Made by a program: the position numbers and the translations under genes
In this document: in pieces, positions 7,996 to 17,165 of the stretch
Position numbering within the stretch: position 1 is the stretch's first letter
Layout: the number at the start of each line of letters is the position of its first letter
NCBI GenBank assembly: GCA_028874195.1
Contig: JAPPLM010000043.1
Location: 1 to 64,000 of the forward strand
Length of the DNA stretch: 64,000 nt
Origin: Chloroflexota bacterium
GTDB taxonomy: Bacteria; Chloroflexota; UBA11872; VXOZ01
Direction: 5' to 3'
Notes under the pieces: generated by a model
Databases searched by the model: none
What the model was told of the DNA's origin: nothing
What the model saw: only the letters and a program-made list of their open reading frames with translations

Positions 7996-8904
7996 TTACT
8001 GCGGCGCTAACGCTTCCACCGCATCCCATGGGATTTGCCCAAAGCTTTCTCCCGAAGCCACAAAGTGCAGACATACCTGGTTAGCCCCCGCATCAACGTG
8101 GCGTTGGATGAACGCTTCGACATCAGCGTGACTCCCCCATGCGACAGTGGCGTCGATCAATCGATCGGAACCCCTGTCCGCAAAGTCCTCATCCGTGAAG
8201 CCAAATCGCTTCCAGGACTTCTGGTAATTGGGTAGCCCGATGTTGGCTCGCCCAATCTTGCGCGCAGCGGCACGTGCACGAGACGGATCTTCGTCTAAGA
8301 CAACTTTAACTTCTGGCACCAGCCAAGGATCAGGACCTAGGATACCTCGGGCTTCCTCCGTATGCTCTGGCGGCATAAAGTACGGATGGGCGCCATCCGC
8401 ACGCTCCCCCGACAACGCCATCATTTTGGGTCCCAGCGCAGCGAGAACGCGAGGCAGCCTGTTGGTGTTTTGTCCACCCAAATTCTTGACCTTGTCTCCC
8501 AAAAGCGCCTCAACACCGGGCACTCGATCCATCGCGTCCAAGTAATTGCGCATGGTCGTTAAAGGTGGGCCGTACTCAAGCCCATAGAGCTCGTCGACAA
8601 TAACGGGATGGGACACCCCCAACCCAAGCAGAAATCGCCCACCTGACATCTCATCTAAGGTGCGCTGTCCAGATACCATGGTGCTGGGGAGCCTATCAAA
8701 GGTCGCCTGGATCGCGGTCCCAACTACTAGGTTCTCGGTATTAGCTAGCAGATGGGAAGCCGTCACCAGCAAATCCCGTCTAAGGCTCATTGACATCCAA
8801 AGCACGCCGTAACCGAGTGATTCAACACGCTGCGCTGTACTTACTGCTTCGTCCAGCGTCGCACCTTCAAATGATGTGAAGAATCCTCGTTTTGAAAGTT
8901 CCAT
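7996..8904 (-). CDS. Luciferase-like oxidoreductase, probable F420-type
   Basis: A 302-residue member of the luciferase-like superfamily. The segments GYGVLWMSMSLRRDLLVTAS (residues 32-51), LVVGTAIQATFDRLP and GGRFLLGLGVSHPVIVDELYG are the barrel strands lining the flavin site, and resemble the F420-dependent subfamily more than FMN luciferases. A good ribosome-binding site (GAGGAG) precedes the ATG. Whether the organism makes F420 cannot be seen here, and the same fold also uses FMN. It is followed upstream by an alpha/beta hydrolase on the same strand (83-base gap), so the two may be co-transcribed. Confidence 0.85.
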   Translation of the reverse strand: MELSKRGFFTSFEGATLDEAVSTAQRVESLGYGVLWMSMSLRRDLLVTASHLLANTENLVVGTAIQATFDRLPSTMVSGQRTLDEMSGGRFLLGLGVSHPVIVDELYGLEYGPPLTTMRNYLDAMDRVPGVEALLGDKVKNLGGQNTNRLPRVLAALGPKMMALSGERADGAHPYFMPPEHTEEARGILGPDPWLVPEVKVVLDEDPSRARAAARKIGRANIGLPNYQKSWKRFGFTDEDFADRGSDRLIDATVAWGSHADVEAFIQRHVDAGANQVCLHFVASGESFGQIPWDAVEALAPQ

Positions 8905-8987
8905 GAATCTAGCTCCTCTGTTGTGTTTTTGGCTCGATACTCGAGTCCTCTAATACATTACACTCTGTTTATCGCGAAGCAGTCTCA

Positions 8988-9686
8988 TCACGGCGCCGCG
9001 AGTGTCTTGGCTACCGCGTACAAAACCTGAGGATTAACGGCTAACCCCGTATGGCTGCCCACAACCTCGATATTTTCAGTTTGAGCGGATTCCTCTTCTT
9101 GCGCGAGATGAGATTGAACCACCCCATCAGATCGACTAAAAATAGCCGTTGAAGGGACTGGCAGTGGCTCTTTATTCTCGAGCAAGTACTCCTCAACCTC
9201 GCGACGCGAGGCCACTGCATCATTGAATCGGTCGTACATTGTTTTCCCCTCCGTTTGCATGGGGTTAACAATCGGAGAGCCCATCGAGATGACCTGCCGG
9301 ACTTTATCCGGCCGATTTCTAGCCATCCGGCGCGCAAAGATACCGCCCAAACTCCAACCCACCAAGGTGACTTTCTGCCGGTCATTTTGCTGATAGACGT
9401 TATCGAGCTTCTCTAGCAACACCTCGAGCCCCCCCAGGTTTTGGAGGCCCATGTTTTTACCCATTCCCCAACCTGAAACCGCATACCCTTTCCATCTAAG
9501 GAAGGTTCTCAAGGCATAGGTGTCTTCATCACTCATGGTGAGTCCCGGCATGACCAGCACGGGATGCCCATCCCCTTTTGGCGCGTACATCAAAGCTGGG
9601 GAGGCCACGAACAGAGAGGCGTACTCCAAAAGGGCACGGGGCATCTCTAACATAAAGAGATGTTTTCTATTGAGCTCAAAAGACAT
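8988..9686 (-). CDS. Alpha/beta hydrolase (lipase/esterase-like)
   Basis: The ATG at 9686, ten bases after GGGAGAGG, is preferred to a TTG at 9707, giving 232 residues. HPVLVMPGLTMSDED holds the strand-3 region and oxyanion loop, and TLVGWSLGGIFARRMARN contains the nucleophile elbow G-W-S-L-G-G. An aspartate in IFSRSDGVVQ and a histidine in VVGSHTGLAVNP complete a plausible triad. The domain has a small lid insertion and resembles triacylglycerol-lipase or PHA-depolymerase-like hydrolases. No signal peptide is visible. It lies between luciferase-like and secreted SnoaL-like genes, so it may hydrolyse an ester intermediate or a storage lipid (inference). Confidence 0.85.
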   Translation of the reverse strand: MSFELNRKHLFMLEMPRALLEYASLFVASPALMYAPKGDGHPVLVMPGLTMSDEDTYALRTFLRWKGYAVSGWGMGKNMGLQNLGGLEVLLEKLDNVYQQNDRQKVTLVGWSLGGIFARRMARNRPDKVRQVISMGSPIVNPMQTEGKTMYDRFNDAVASRREVEEYLLENKEPLPVPSTAIFSRSDGVVQSHLAQEEESAQTENIEVVGSHTGLAVNPQVLYAVAKTLAAP

Positions 9687-9844
9687 GGTTTGCAAAGCCT
9701 CTCCCAACCTATATTCGCACTATTTTTTTGATTACCGCAAATTATCTATTTTCCGAAGCACATTATTGCTTTTTTCGCACTTTTAGATATCTAAAGATTA
9801 CGCATATTGGTTTGAATATGTCGAAGCGCACGATCCACTTTGGA

Positions 9845-10354
9845 TTAGTTGCTGCACCCTTTTTCTCGCTGTTGAACCGCTTGTCGTTGCAGCGCCAAAA
9901 AGGGCTCCCAGCCATAGAAGTTCTCGATCCGAGTGATTTTCCCGTCGTCGTTCCACGTCAGCACGTGCATGTAGTGGTTTTCGTACGAACCCCTCACGTG
10001 CTGAGCTTTGACGCGAAACCGAATTGCAGCCATTGCTCCATCCACCACCGTTTGCAGCAACTCAAATTCGACGCCCTCTTCAAGATCAAACATCGCTGCC
10101 ATTTCCCGGTAGTACTGAGTGACCGACTGCCTCGATTTAAAGTCGCCACCCCAGGGTCCGTCGTTGTTCACAAACAACAAAATCTTGTCCGCCCAAAACT
10201 CTGAAATGGCAGGGTTGATTTCTGACAAATGCTCATAATATTGATGGGTCAGGGTGCGTGTCCGCTCTGTTAAATCCACCTGGGACTGAACCGCAGGCGC
10301 ATACAAACTCAACAAACAAGCTAGCCAACAAACCGATATTAAAACTTTCATCAT
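9845..10354 (-). CDS. Secreted NTF2/SnoaL-like protein, family B, copy 1
   Basis: The ATG at 10354 lies one base after the stop of the upstream gene and directly after a G-rich ribosome-binding stretch. The first 25 residues (MMKVLISVCWLACLLSLYAP) form a signal peptide, so the mature protein should be periplasmic. Its core is a SnoaL-like cone fold with the landmarks LLFVNNDGPWGG, QYYREMAAMFD, FELLQT and ENFYGWEPFLALQRQA. All are shared with the gene at 29691-30212. The ligand is unknown. It is the last gene of a tight operon with family A (10356-10901) and a wax-ester synthase (10898-12349). Confidence 0.86.
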   Translation of the reverse strand: MMKVLISVCWLACLLSLYAPAVQSQVDLTERTRTLTHQYYEHLSEINPAISEFWADKILLFVNNDGPWGGDFKSRQSVTQYYREMAAMFDLEEGVEFELLQTVVDGAMAAIRFRVKAQHVRGSYENHYMHVLTWNDDGKITRIENFYGWEPFLALQRQAVQQREKGCSN

Positions 10355-10355
10355 C

Positions 10356-10901
10356 CTATTGCCCCCCTTTGTACAACCCAAGGTCTTCAAGCAATTGCTT
10401 GTTTCTCGCATAGTGCGCGTCGCTGTGGGGATTGGTCATCGCATGGTATTCAACGATCTTGTCACCTCGCACCCGATACATATGAATGTAATGGTTGTGG
10501 TATTCACCTTCTTTGGTTCTGGCGTGTCCGATATAACGCACTACCGCATTTTCACCATCAACGAGAACCAATAGAGGCTCGCTCCAAGGCGCGTAGTCAA
10601 AATCGTAATTCGTTAATCGTTCAGGCTTGTAGGCTTCGTAGTACTGCTGCACGCTGGTAAACGTAAAAATGCCCGTTGGCCGATAGTAAGTGGCGTTCAG
10701 GTCTTTGTGATAAAACTTCACGACTTCTTTTAGTGAAAAGTCTCCTGACTCGTGTAATCTCAAAAACCGCTCCATCAGCTGCCGAGTTTCAGCTGTCAAT
10801 TCCGCGTGGCTTTTGCGATCGTCTGAAAATGCCGCCGTCCAAGCCAGCGCGACTGTCGTCAATAGAACTGTAGAGATGAGAAAGTGGGTCTTCCGAATCA
10901 T
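10356..10901 (-). CDS. Secreted NTF2/SnoaL-like protein, family A, copy 1
   Basis: 181 residues with an N-terminal signal peptide (MIRKTHFLISTVLLTTVALA) and a single SnoaL-like domain. Residues shared with the paralogue at 29152-29688 include SHAELTAETRQLMERFLR, FYHKDLNATYY, YFDY-type turn WSEPLL, AVVRYIGHARTKEG, NHYIHMY, KIVEYHAM and NPHSDAHYARNKQ. Several histidines and tyrosines in the pocket segments are invariant between copies and could bind ligand. The start codon overlaps the stop of the wax-ester synthase by four bases (ATGA), and the family B gene follows after one base, so all three are translationally coupled. Confidence 0.86.
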   Translation of the reverse strand: MIRKTHFLISTVLLTTVALAWTAAFSDDRKSHAELTAETRQLMERFLRLHESGDFSLKEVVKFYHKDLNATYYRPTGIFTFTSVQQYYEAYKPERLTNYDFDYAPWSEPLLVLVDGENAVVRYIGHARTKEGEYHNHYIHMYRVRGDKIVEYHAMTNPHSDAHYARNKQLLEDLGLYKGGQ

Positions 10902-12349
10902 TTCACCTCCTCTGTTTCTGCTGCGCTTGGCGCATCGGCCGCCGCAAGCATTTCTTCAAATGATTCCTGTAGAAATATCGAGTACTGATCAGGATCAGGC
11001 AACAGTTCGCGACACGCGGTGAACGAAATGGCGAGCTGACCACAGTAGCTATACACCGTGTGGAAGATTCCCATGCCATCCGACACAATGCCCAACCCAA
11101 CACTGTACGCCGCTTTCGCGCCAGCAAAGAATAGGGGTTGCTGTGGGCCAGGCACGTTACTAATGGTTGTGTTAAACGCGGGTTGCGCCGACTGGGTCAT
11201 GGCCCGCATCGCCGGTGATGAGATCAGCCTCGACGCCAAACCGGCCAGCTGTGAAGGTATAAACTGTGAATAGTCAGCGAGCGTTTTGGCCCCAATTGCA
11301 TTCGCCAACGCCTTCGAGTGACTCGTACTGGTGTGAATGTATTCTAGGCGCTCCACCGGATCTTCGATTTGCGAACCGATTTCGACCGCCATGCCGGACA
11401 CTTGATTGCCCGCAGATCCACCTTTATCTTCCGATCGTACGGATATGGGCACCATGGCAATGAGCGACGTCTCGGGCAGCTCATCATGAAAATCGAGGTA
11501 CCTCCGTAGCGCCCCGCCAATGATAGAAATGACCACGTCATTCACCGTACTACCTTCAACGGAACGTCGGATAGATTTAATCTCTTGAAAATCAAACGAC
11601 TTCCCATCAACAACGCGATGCGACGTAACCGGGGCATTAAATCGTGTCCTAGGTGCTTGCCCAGTCGCTTTCAATTGATTGGATCTCAATCCCTGAGAGA
11701 GCCGAGCCATGCCCGGCATTGAACGCGTTAACACCTCCATAAACCGAAACGGTTGAGTGGCCATGTTAAAGTTCGCGCGCGCTATCAAATCGAATGGGTT
11801 GGGTTCCGCCTCCGGCTCCCAAGGCTGAATTTCAGGCTTGTCGGCAGGGTTCGGCTCCACATCGTGAATGTACTCAGCGATTTCTGAACCTGAGACCCCA
11901 TCAATCATCGCATGATGGATTTTCTGCAGAACCGCAAAGCTTCCTGGCGGGGCCACCTCGACATTATCCAACCCCTCGATGACATACATTTCCCAGGGCG
12001 GCTTTGACATGTCGAGCGCTCTAGAATGTAGCCGTGCCGCTTGGATACACAACTGTCGCCAGTCACCCGGTTTAGGCAAGGCGATATGGCGCACATGGAA
12101 TTCAAGATCAAAGTCGTTGTCGTCTACCCAATAGGGATGATCGAGATTCATAGGGACGTGCACGAGCTTTTGGCGAAACGCGCGAGACAAATGCAGGCGA
12201 CTTTCAATGTGCGCTAGGATATCTTTAAACCTCACGAAACCATTGGGGGCCGTGGAGGGGTCATAGATTGCGAACGAGCCGATGTGCATTGGTGAGTGCG
12301 GCGTTTCAAAGTACAAAAACGACGCATCCATACCGCTCAGTTGTTCCAT
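10898..12349 (-). CDS. Wax ester synthase / diacylglycerol acyltransferase (WS/DGAT)
   Basis: A 483-residue acyltransferase that joins fatty acyl-CoA to a fatty alcohol or diacylglycerol to make wax ester or triacylglycerol. The catalytic motif HHxxxDG is present as H145-H-A-M-I-D150-G, with MEQLSGMDASFLYFETPHSP at the N-terminus and the second conserved motif NDVVISIIGGALRRYL. The C-terminal NTTISNVPGPQQPLFFAG also matches the family. Length is normal. A clear AGGAG precedes the ATG. It leads an operon with two secreted SnoaL-like proteins. The LuxC/LuxE homologues at 23-26 kb could supply fatty aldehyde or alcohol for it (inference). Confidence 0.93.
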   Translation of the reverse strand: MEQLSGMDASFLYFETPHSPMHIGSFAIYDPSTAPNGFVRFKDILAHIESRLHLSRAFRQKLVHVPMNLDHPYWVDDNDFDLEFHVRHIALPKPGDWRQLCIQAARLHSRALDMSKPPWEMYVIEGLDNVEVAPPGSFAVLQKIHHAMIDGVSGSEIAEYIHDVEPNPADKPEIQPWEPEAEPNPFDLIARANFNMATQPFRFMEVLTRSMPGMARLSQGLRSNQLKATGQAPRTRFNAPVTSHRVVDGKSFDFQEIKSIRRSVEGSTVNDVVISIIGGALRRYLDFHDELPETSLIAMVPISVRSEDKGGSAGNQVSGMAVEIGSQIEDPVERLEYIHTSTSHSKALANAIGAKTLADYSQFIPSQLAGLASRLISSPAMRAMTQSAQPAFNTTISNVPGPQQPLFFAGAKAAYSVGLGIVSDGMGIFHTVYSYCGQLAISFTACRELLPDPDQYSIFLQESFEEMLAAADAPSAAETEEVK

Positions 12350-12725
12350 AGCGTGTCTCCTATGCTTGCCGTAGGGGATGCTGGCATCTACGCCAATATC
12401 TACGACAAAATATTTAGATGTTACCTCTGCGTTGAGTTCTAGATATTACCATAGAATGTTTTTTTCGAAACAAAAAAGATGCTACTATTACGCACATCAC
12501 TAGTGTCCGGTTAACTGAGCCTGTAGTGTACATAACTGCATGAATAAGCGACGTTTTTTCGCATGTTTTGCCGGTGCCGAATTGAATGCCGTTAAATCAA
12601 TGCCTTTTCGAACCCCGACCACACTTCCGGGCACGGCATGGACCCTAACCAATTGAATTTGTTTGAGTACTAGCCTGACACTAGTGGTCTCGGTATTCTG
12701 TTCAGGGATGCACATGGAGAGTGGC
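12350..12725. other. Intergenic region with repeat copy 2 and a TACGCA-type site
   Basis: An AT-rich promoter region for the wax-ester synthase lies on the left, with ATTACGCAC at 12487-12495. It is followed by the second 88-base repeat and then about 140 bases with nothing recognisable up to the VOC gene. Confidence 0.5.
12498..12586. repeat. 88-base dispersed repeat, copy 2
   Basis: 89 bases almost identical to 7773-7860 in the same orientation, again starting with the CACTAGTGTCCGGTTAA end. The two copies flank a 4.6 kb block holding the luciferase-like protein, the hydrolase and the wax-ester synthase operon, so recombination between them could delete or amplify that block. Confidence 0.85.
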
Positions 12726-13136
12726 ATGATCAACCGATTGATGAAAATAAACCTACGCGTGCGTTCAATGGAGAACGCAACACAATTGATGACCGAGCTC
12801 CTTGGAGGACAAGTCATTTTCGAACGTGGGGCAAACACACTCGGCGATTACGAATCTCGCCTATTTCAAGTCGCGGATGTCACATTTGACGTTGGTATTC
12901 CCGCTAACGAGGACAGCGATCTTGCAAAAACCATCGACAAGCTAGGCGAAGGGATCGATTCCATCTGTTTCGCCGTTGACGATGTCAGCGAAGTCGGGCG
13001 TCAGCTAGAATCGCAGGGGGTGCATTTTGTGTATGAGGCCGAATACGACGGAAGCCGCATTGCCTTCACCCACCCGAAAGATGCTTGTGGCGTAAAGCTT
13101 GAGTTCATGGACGGTCCCACAGCGAATCCAACCTAG
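12726..13136 (+). CDS. VOC-family (glyoxalase/dioxygenase fold) protein
   Basis: Starting at the ATG at 12726 (GGAGAG four bases before; 12708 and 12714 are alternatives) it encodes about 136 residues. The segments KINLRVRSMENATQLMTELL, RLFQVADVTFDVG, SICFAVDDVSEVGRQLESQG and VKLEFMDG form the paired beta-alpha-beta-beta-beta units of the vicinal oxygen chelate fold. In metal-dependent members a His or Glu from each unit binds a divalent ion. Here the usual first histidine is replaced by asparagine (KINLRV), while a glutamate is present at the end (LEFMD), so metal binding is uncertain. It is convergent with the GNAT gene, overlapping its end by four bases. Confidence 0.78.
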   Translation: MINRLMKINLRVRSMENATQLMTELLGGQVIFERGANTLGDYESRLFQVADVTFDVGIPANEDSDLAKTIDKLGEGIDSICFAVDDVSEVGRQLESQGVHFVYEAEYDGSRIAFTHPKDACGVKLEFMDGPTANPT

Positions 13137-13723
13137 AACGCTTCGTCCAATCCGTACGCTTGCATCATCCCTTGTACGGCTTGAACATCATGGCCCATGA
13201 TTAACAAGTCGTGTTTCTCGCCCGAGGCGTCTTTGACATGATCACGCAGCAGCGCTTCAGACCGAAAGCCCATTTCTTCAAAGACTGCAACCGCGCCATC
13301 TTGATCGAGCGTCATGCGCACGACGAGTTTTTCCAACCCCAGATCGAGCCCGATTAAAAAACTTTCCTGAATGAGGATTCGACCCAGTCCAATGTCTCGC
13401 AGATCCGGACGGACTAAGATGCGCATATCACCGACGTGCGCCGACCAAGACAGTCGGTCCACCAGCACTGCCGTTGTTCCGACTATCTCACCACCTCGTT
13501 TCGCTGCCACACTGACAATGCCGCCGCTGGCTATCGTCTTTGCCCAAGCAGCCACAACTTTCTCTTCACGAATATCTCGTGTGAGAAAAAGCAGATCACC
13601 GTCAGATAAGTGCTCGGTAAAGGCCCGCACCTCATCAGTCTGCGGGTTCTCCAATAGCTCCAGCGTGATCTCCGTCCCCTGACAGTCTACGGATTTAGGA
13701 TATCGATTGTTCAACTTATTCAA
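13133..13723 (-). CDS. GNAT-family N-acetyltransferase
   Basis: The frame is open from a GTG at 13744, but a TTG at 13723 placed after GGGGAG and overlapping the phaC stop (TTGA) is the more likely start, giving 196 residues. The acetyl-CoA-binding motif A is seen as ILVRPDLRDIGLGRILIQES (R/Q-x-x-G-x-G/A type), preceded by GGEIVGTTAVLVDR and followed by the motif-B segment VAVFEEMGFRSEALLR. The protein would transfer an acetyl group to an amine on a small molecule or protein. Coupling to PHA synthase is tight, but a link to PHA metabolism is only inferred. Confidence 0.85.
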   Translation of the reverse strand: MNKLNNRYPKSVDCQGTEITLELLENPQTDEVRAFTEHLSDGDLLFLTRDIREEKVVAAWAKTIASGGIVSVAAKRGGEIVGTTAVLVDRLSWSAHVGDMRILVRPDLRDIGLGRILIQESFLIGLDLGLEKLVVRMTLDQDGAVAVFEEMGFRSEALLRDHVKDASGEKHDLLIMGHDVQAVQGMMQAYGLDEAF

Positions 13724-14793
13724 ACCGAACGCTCCCCTAGCCACTCATTCACTGCCGGCCACATTCGTCGCACGGCGTTGGGTCCAGCGATGATACTGAC
13801 ATGACCACCTTTTAGGACGAGATCAGTTTTGTCTTCCGACCCCACCAATTCCATTAGGGCCTTTGTCGCACCATAGGTTGCTATATGGTCATGCTCTGCC
13901 ATGACCGCCATCAATGGGATTTTGATGTTAGAAAGATCAGCGACATCTCCACCAACCCTAACCGTACCGTTGTAAAGTCCATTCGCCCAGTTGAGCTGTT
14001 TCGTGCAATCCCTGAAGTACTCACCCGCCAAAGGCAACGTTTCTTCACTCCAACGATTGAAGGCACGGTAAGATCGCACAAAATCATCATTCCACATCTG
14101 ATCCCAAACGCGCATCTGTCCAGCAGTCTTTTGCGCAGGTCTTAAGATCTCAAAGCCCGCCTCAATAAAATCAGCGGGAATGATCCCGAGGGTGTCCACC
14201 ATCTTGTCGACATCCATGTGATCTTCGCTCGACAAAGTGCGGGTGAGGCCCATTTCTTCAAAGTTGATAGGTGTAGTCAGGCAGACCAGGTTCTGAAGGG
14301 GGCCGTCAGTATGAGTCGATGCGTAGATGAGGGACAACACGCCACCTTGGCAATATCCAATGATGTTGACATCATCTTCTCCGGATTCCCGTTGTACTTC
14401 TTCAATACAACGAGGGATAAATCGATGGGTGTAATCTTCTAAACGCAGACCCTTTTCTCTCTTTTGAGGGGGATCCCAATCGATCATGTAAACGTCAAAG
14501 CCTTCTTGGAGAAGATACTCCACCATGGATTGGCCAGGGATCAAATCAAACAAATACCCCTTGTTTGTTGTGGCCATCACAATGATCACAGGAATTCGAT
14601 AGATCTCATCCGCCTGCGGCAGATAGTGGAAGAGCTTCAGGGTTCCCTCATCATAGATCAGCTCTTTGGGGGTTAAGCCGACTTCAGCGGCTCTGGCGTT
14701 AATAAACTTCACGCCCTTAGTCCCACGTTGAATGGCCTTCTCCATCATGTCTCGCATCTGGCCGGGCGTAGGGGATAGCAGTCGTTCACTCAT
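13720..14793 (-). CDS. phaC: Class III polyhydroxyalkanoate synthase, catalytic subunit PhaC
   Basis: 357 residues, the size of class III PhaC (about 40 kDa) rather than class I (about 65 kDa). It polymerises (R)-3-hydroxyacyl-CoA into PHA on granule surfaces. The lipase-box-like motif G-Y-C148-Q-G-G has the catalytic cysteine. The aspartate lies in MAEHDHIATYG and the histidine in LKGGHVSIIAGP, matching the family triad. The YMIDWDPPQKREKGLRLEDY segment is also typical. The start overlaps the end of the PhaE-like gene by four bases. Class III enzymes need PhaE as partner, which fits the gene order. Confidence 0.95.
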   Translation of the reverse strand: MSERLLSPTPGQMRDMMEKAIQRGTKGVKFINARAAEVGLTPKELIYDEGTLKLFHYLPQADEIYRIPVIIVMATTNKGYLFDLIPGQSMVEYLLQEGFDVYMIDWDPPQKREKGLRLEDYTHRFIPRCIEEVQRESGEDDVNIIGYCQGGVLSLIYASTHTDGPLQNLVCLTTPINFEEMGLTRTLSSEDHMDVDKMVDTLGIIPADFIEAGFEILRPAQKTAGQMRVWDQMWNDDFVRSYRAFNRWSEETLPLAGEYFRDCTKQLNWANGLYNGTVRVGGDVADLSNIKIPLMAVMAEHDHIATYGATKALMELVGSEDKTDLVLKGGHVSIIAGPNAVRRMWPAVNEWLGERSV

Positions 14794-15182
14794 GACGCCT
14801 CCGACGGTTTTTTCTTGGTCCTAGGGGGCGTTTTGGTTCTCGACGGCTTCTGTTTCTCGGTCGATGAAGCATCCGACAGGTGGTCGACTAACTGCCTTAA
14901 CGTTCTCTCTATCCGATCTAAGCGGCGGTCGAGGTTAGCGACCTCCTCGTTGATACGGAGTACTTCTTCACGACTCGGCATATTCAGGTTAGCAAGCTGC
15001 GTCGCCATCATCTCGTTCATTTTTTTCTGGAACTCGAGCTGCATGGACTGCATTTGGTTTAGGGATTTTGCGAACTCATCGGTGCCCATGAGCTTGTTTG
15101 AAAATTCATCAACCGAACGCTCCCATTGAGTGATCCATTCTGAAAACTGCTGAGATGGATCCGGCCTTTTCTCATTTGCCAT
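14790..15182 (-). CDS. phaE: Short PhaE-like subunit of class III PHA synthase
   Basis: 130 residues, mostly predicted helix: an amphipathic N-terminal part (SQQFSEWITQWERSVDEFSN), a middle region QLEFQKKMNEMMATQLANLN, and the conserved tail NMPSREEVLRINEEVANLDR that matches the end of PhaE proteins. A lysine-, proline- and threonine-rich C-terminus follows. PhaE proteins are usually 300 residues or more, so this is a shortened or phasin-like form. It should bind and activate PhaC. The ATG has a good AAGGAG site and the gene overlaps phaC by four bases. A PhaR-type or plain phasin identity is the alternative. Confidence 0.8.
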   Translation of the reverse strand: MANEKRPDPSQQFSEWITQWERSVDEFSNKLMGTDEFAKSLNQMQSMQLEFQKKMNEMMATQLANLNMPSREEVLRINEEVANLDRRLDRIERTLRQLVDHLSDASSTEKQKPSRTKTPPRTKKKPSEAS

Positions 15183-15349
15183 ACTGGATCTCCTTAGGTA
15201 CGGCGATGCTTAGCCTGCGTCGCCATTTCTACGATTTCCCCACATATCCTGACCTGAAGGTGCCAATTCGAGTGATCGCAAACTTTATCTTCCCCAAGAT
15301 TTGCCGGTCCCCACCCACGATTAATCGTGGAAGCGATAGTACTTGCTCT

Positions 15350-17104
15350 CTAACGACGCCCGCGAATCAACCTGCCTGGTCGCGCCCCCGTATCTTCATC
15401 ATTCTCTCGAACGACAACACCGTTGGTAATCGTTGCGATGTAGCCAGATGCTTTCTGTAGGAATCTTTGCCCCCCAGCCGGAAGATCATTGGTGGCATAC
15501 GGCAAGCCAAGTTCAAGGTTCTCGAAATCAATCACGTTGATATCGGCGCGCATACTCTGTGCAAGCACACCGCGATCGCTCAAACCATAAAGGGCAGCTG
15601 TGTCGGCACACTGTTTCTTAATCAGATATTCTAGCGGTATTCTCTCGCCCTGCCTGTCACGGACCCAGTGGGTTAGTAGGTGTGTCGTACTCGATGCATC
15701 ACAAATCAAACCACAATGCGCCCCTCCATCCGCCAGACCCAGTACAGAATTTTCATCGGTCATCATGCTGAAGAGCGCTTCACAGTTACCCCGAGCAAAA
15801 TTCGTGCTTGGCATCATCAGGATCGCGCGCCCATCTTCAGCCATCATCGCATCGTACATGTGCGCTTCAACATCAATTCCAGATCGTCTTGCCTCAGCCG
15901 CAATTGAATCTTCTGTGGATGGTTCATAATTCATCGGAAACCCAAGCTCAAACACATTCTCGATATTCCGTGCCACCAGAAGATGCATCTCATCGTTGAC
16001 CGATTCAGAAAGTGGTGGCGCATTTTCTTCCGACAAAATCGCGTTTCTGACTTCCGAGTTGCGCAGTGCTTCTAGCCTTTCTTTCAGCGGCAGGTCAGCG
16101 AGCTTGATGTAAGTCGGGCGCCGTATAAAAAGATGGTTAGATTGCCACGAAAGCAACACACCCGCAGGGCGACTTGCTGTTTGAGGGTACAGCCGCGCAC
16201 CCCTTTTATTTGCCTCATGAACAAATTTCATCGCCTTCTTCCAAAGGTCAGGATTATCCATCGACTCAAGGACGAGAAAGGTAATGGGCAAACCCGTTTC
16301 TTTAGACAAGCGCTCCATCCAGATCAATTCCTGTTCCAGATCTGGCTCGCTAGGACCAGATTCGGGAGCTTCTCGCCCCCCTAACCCTCCCGGTACTAAC
16401 TGGAATACCGTGCCCGCGAACCCCATTGCCCGGCCGATTGCAAAAACCTCTTCCTCGGCTGCGAAGGTGCCTGGAACGGGTTCACCACTAATGGACTGGT
16501 GACCTAGGATTCGTGAGGTGGAAAACCCCAATGCGCCCGCAGACATCGCGTCCGCGGTGATACGCGCCATTGCTTCGATATCCTCGGCAGTCGCACTTTC
16601 ATTACGAATTCCACGTTCCCCCATGACGTAAGCGCGCATTGCGCCGTGGGCAATCTGAGTACCCACGTCCATCGTCCATGACTTGTTCTCTAACAGGTCC
16701 AGGTATTCCGGGAAGCTCTCCCAGGCCCAGTCGATACCCTCGTACAACGCCGTTCCAGGAATGTCTTCAACACCTTCCATCAATTCTATTAACTCGTGAT
16801 GGTGATCCGGGCGTACTGGAGCGAAACCAACGCCACAATTGCCGGTGACGATGGTCGTCGTCCCATGGCTCGCCGAGGGATCAAGCATGTCATCCCAAGT
16901 AATCTGGCCATCGTAGTGAGTATGAATATCGACAAATCCCGGCGTCACAATCGCCCCTTCGGCATCAATTGTGCGTCGCGCCTTCGTTTGAATACCCGCT
17001 TCTATTGCCTCTATTGCACCTTTATCAACCGCCACGTCGGCAATGAATGGCTGATCACCCGCACCATCTACGATCAGTCCGCTTTTAATGACGAGGTCGT
17101 ACAC
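15350..17104 (-). CDS. N-acyl-D-amino-acid deacylase-like amidohydrolase, copy 1
   Basis: A 584-residue amidohydrolase-superfamily enzyme of the D-aminoacylase type, which hydrolyses N-acyl or related amide bonds at a metal centre. GFVDIHTHYDGQITWDD near residues 57-73 gives the HxH metal ligands. TTTIVTGNCGVGFAPV holds the cysteine found as a bridging or nearby metal ligand in D-aminoacylases. GLADGGAHCGLICD near residue 465 carries the metal-binding aspartate. The ending DTGARPGRLIRGRR is shared with the paralogue at 46408-48159. The start is a GTG after AGGGGGG. It appears monocistronic, with a terminator at 17166-17196 isolating it from the receptor upstream. Confidence 0.9.
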   Translation of the reverse strand: MYDLVIKSGLIVDGAGDQPFIADVAVDKGAIEAIEAGIQTKARRTIDAEGAIVTPGFVDIHTHYDGQITWDDMLDPSASHGTTTIVTGNCGVGFAPVRPDHHHELIELMEGVEDIPGTALYEGIDWAWESFPEYLDLLENKSWTMDVGTQIAHGAMRAYVMGERGIRNESATAEDIEAMARITADAMSAGALGFSTSRILGHQSISGEPVPGTFAAEEEVFAIGRAMGFAGTVFQLVPGGLGGREAPESGPSEPDLEQELIWMERLSKETGLPITFLVLESMDNPDLWKKAMKFVHEANKRGARLYPQTASRPAGVLLSWQSNHLFIRRPTYIKLADLPLKERLEALRNSEVRNAILSEENAPPLSESVNDEMHLLVARNIENVFELGFPMNYEPSTEDSIAAEARRSGIDVEAHMYDAMMAEDGRAILMMPSTNFARGNCEALFSMMTDENSVLGLADGGAHCGLICDASSTTHLLTHWVRDRQGERIPLEYLIKKQCADTAALYGLSDRGVLAQSMRADINVIDFENLELGLPYATNDLPAGGQRFLQKASGYIATITNGVVVRENDEDTGARPGRLIRGRR

Positions 17105-17165
17105 ACCAACCCCCCTGTTGCGACTTCAAGATGACCATGCACAAACCTTGATCTACCATTAGAGC

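Noticed and set aside
12500-12838. Open frame on the minus strand through repeat copy 2
   Set aside because: It crosses the repeat and the VOC gene antisense and has no family features; the VOC gene on the plus strand is better supported.
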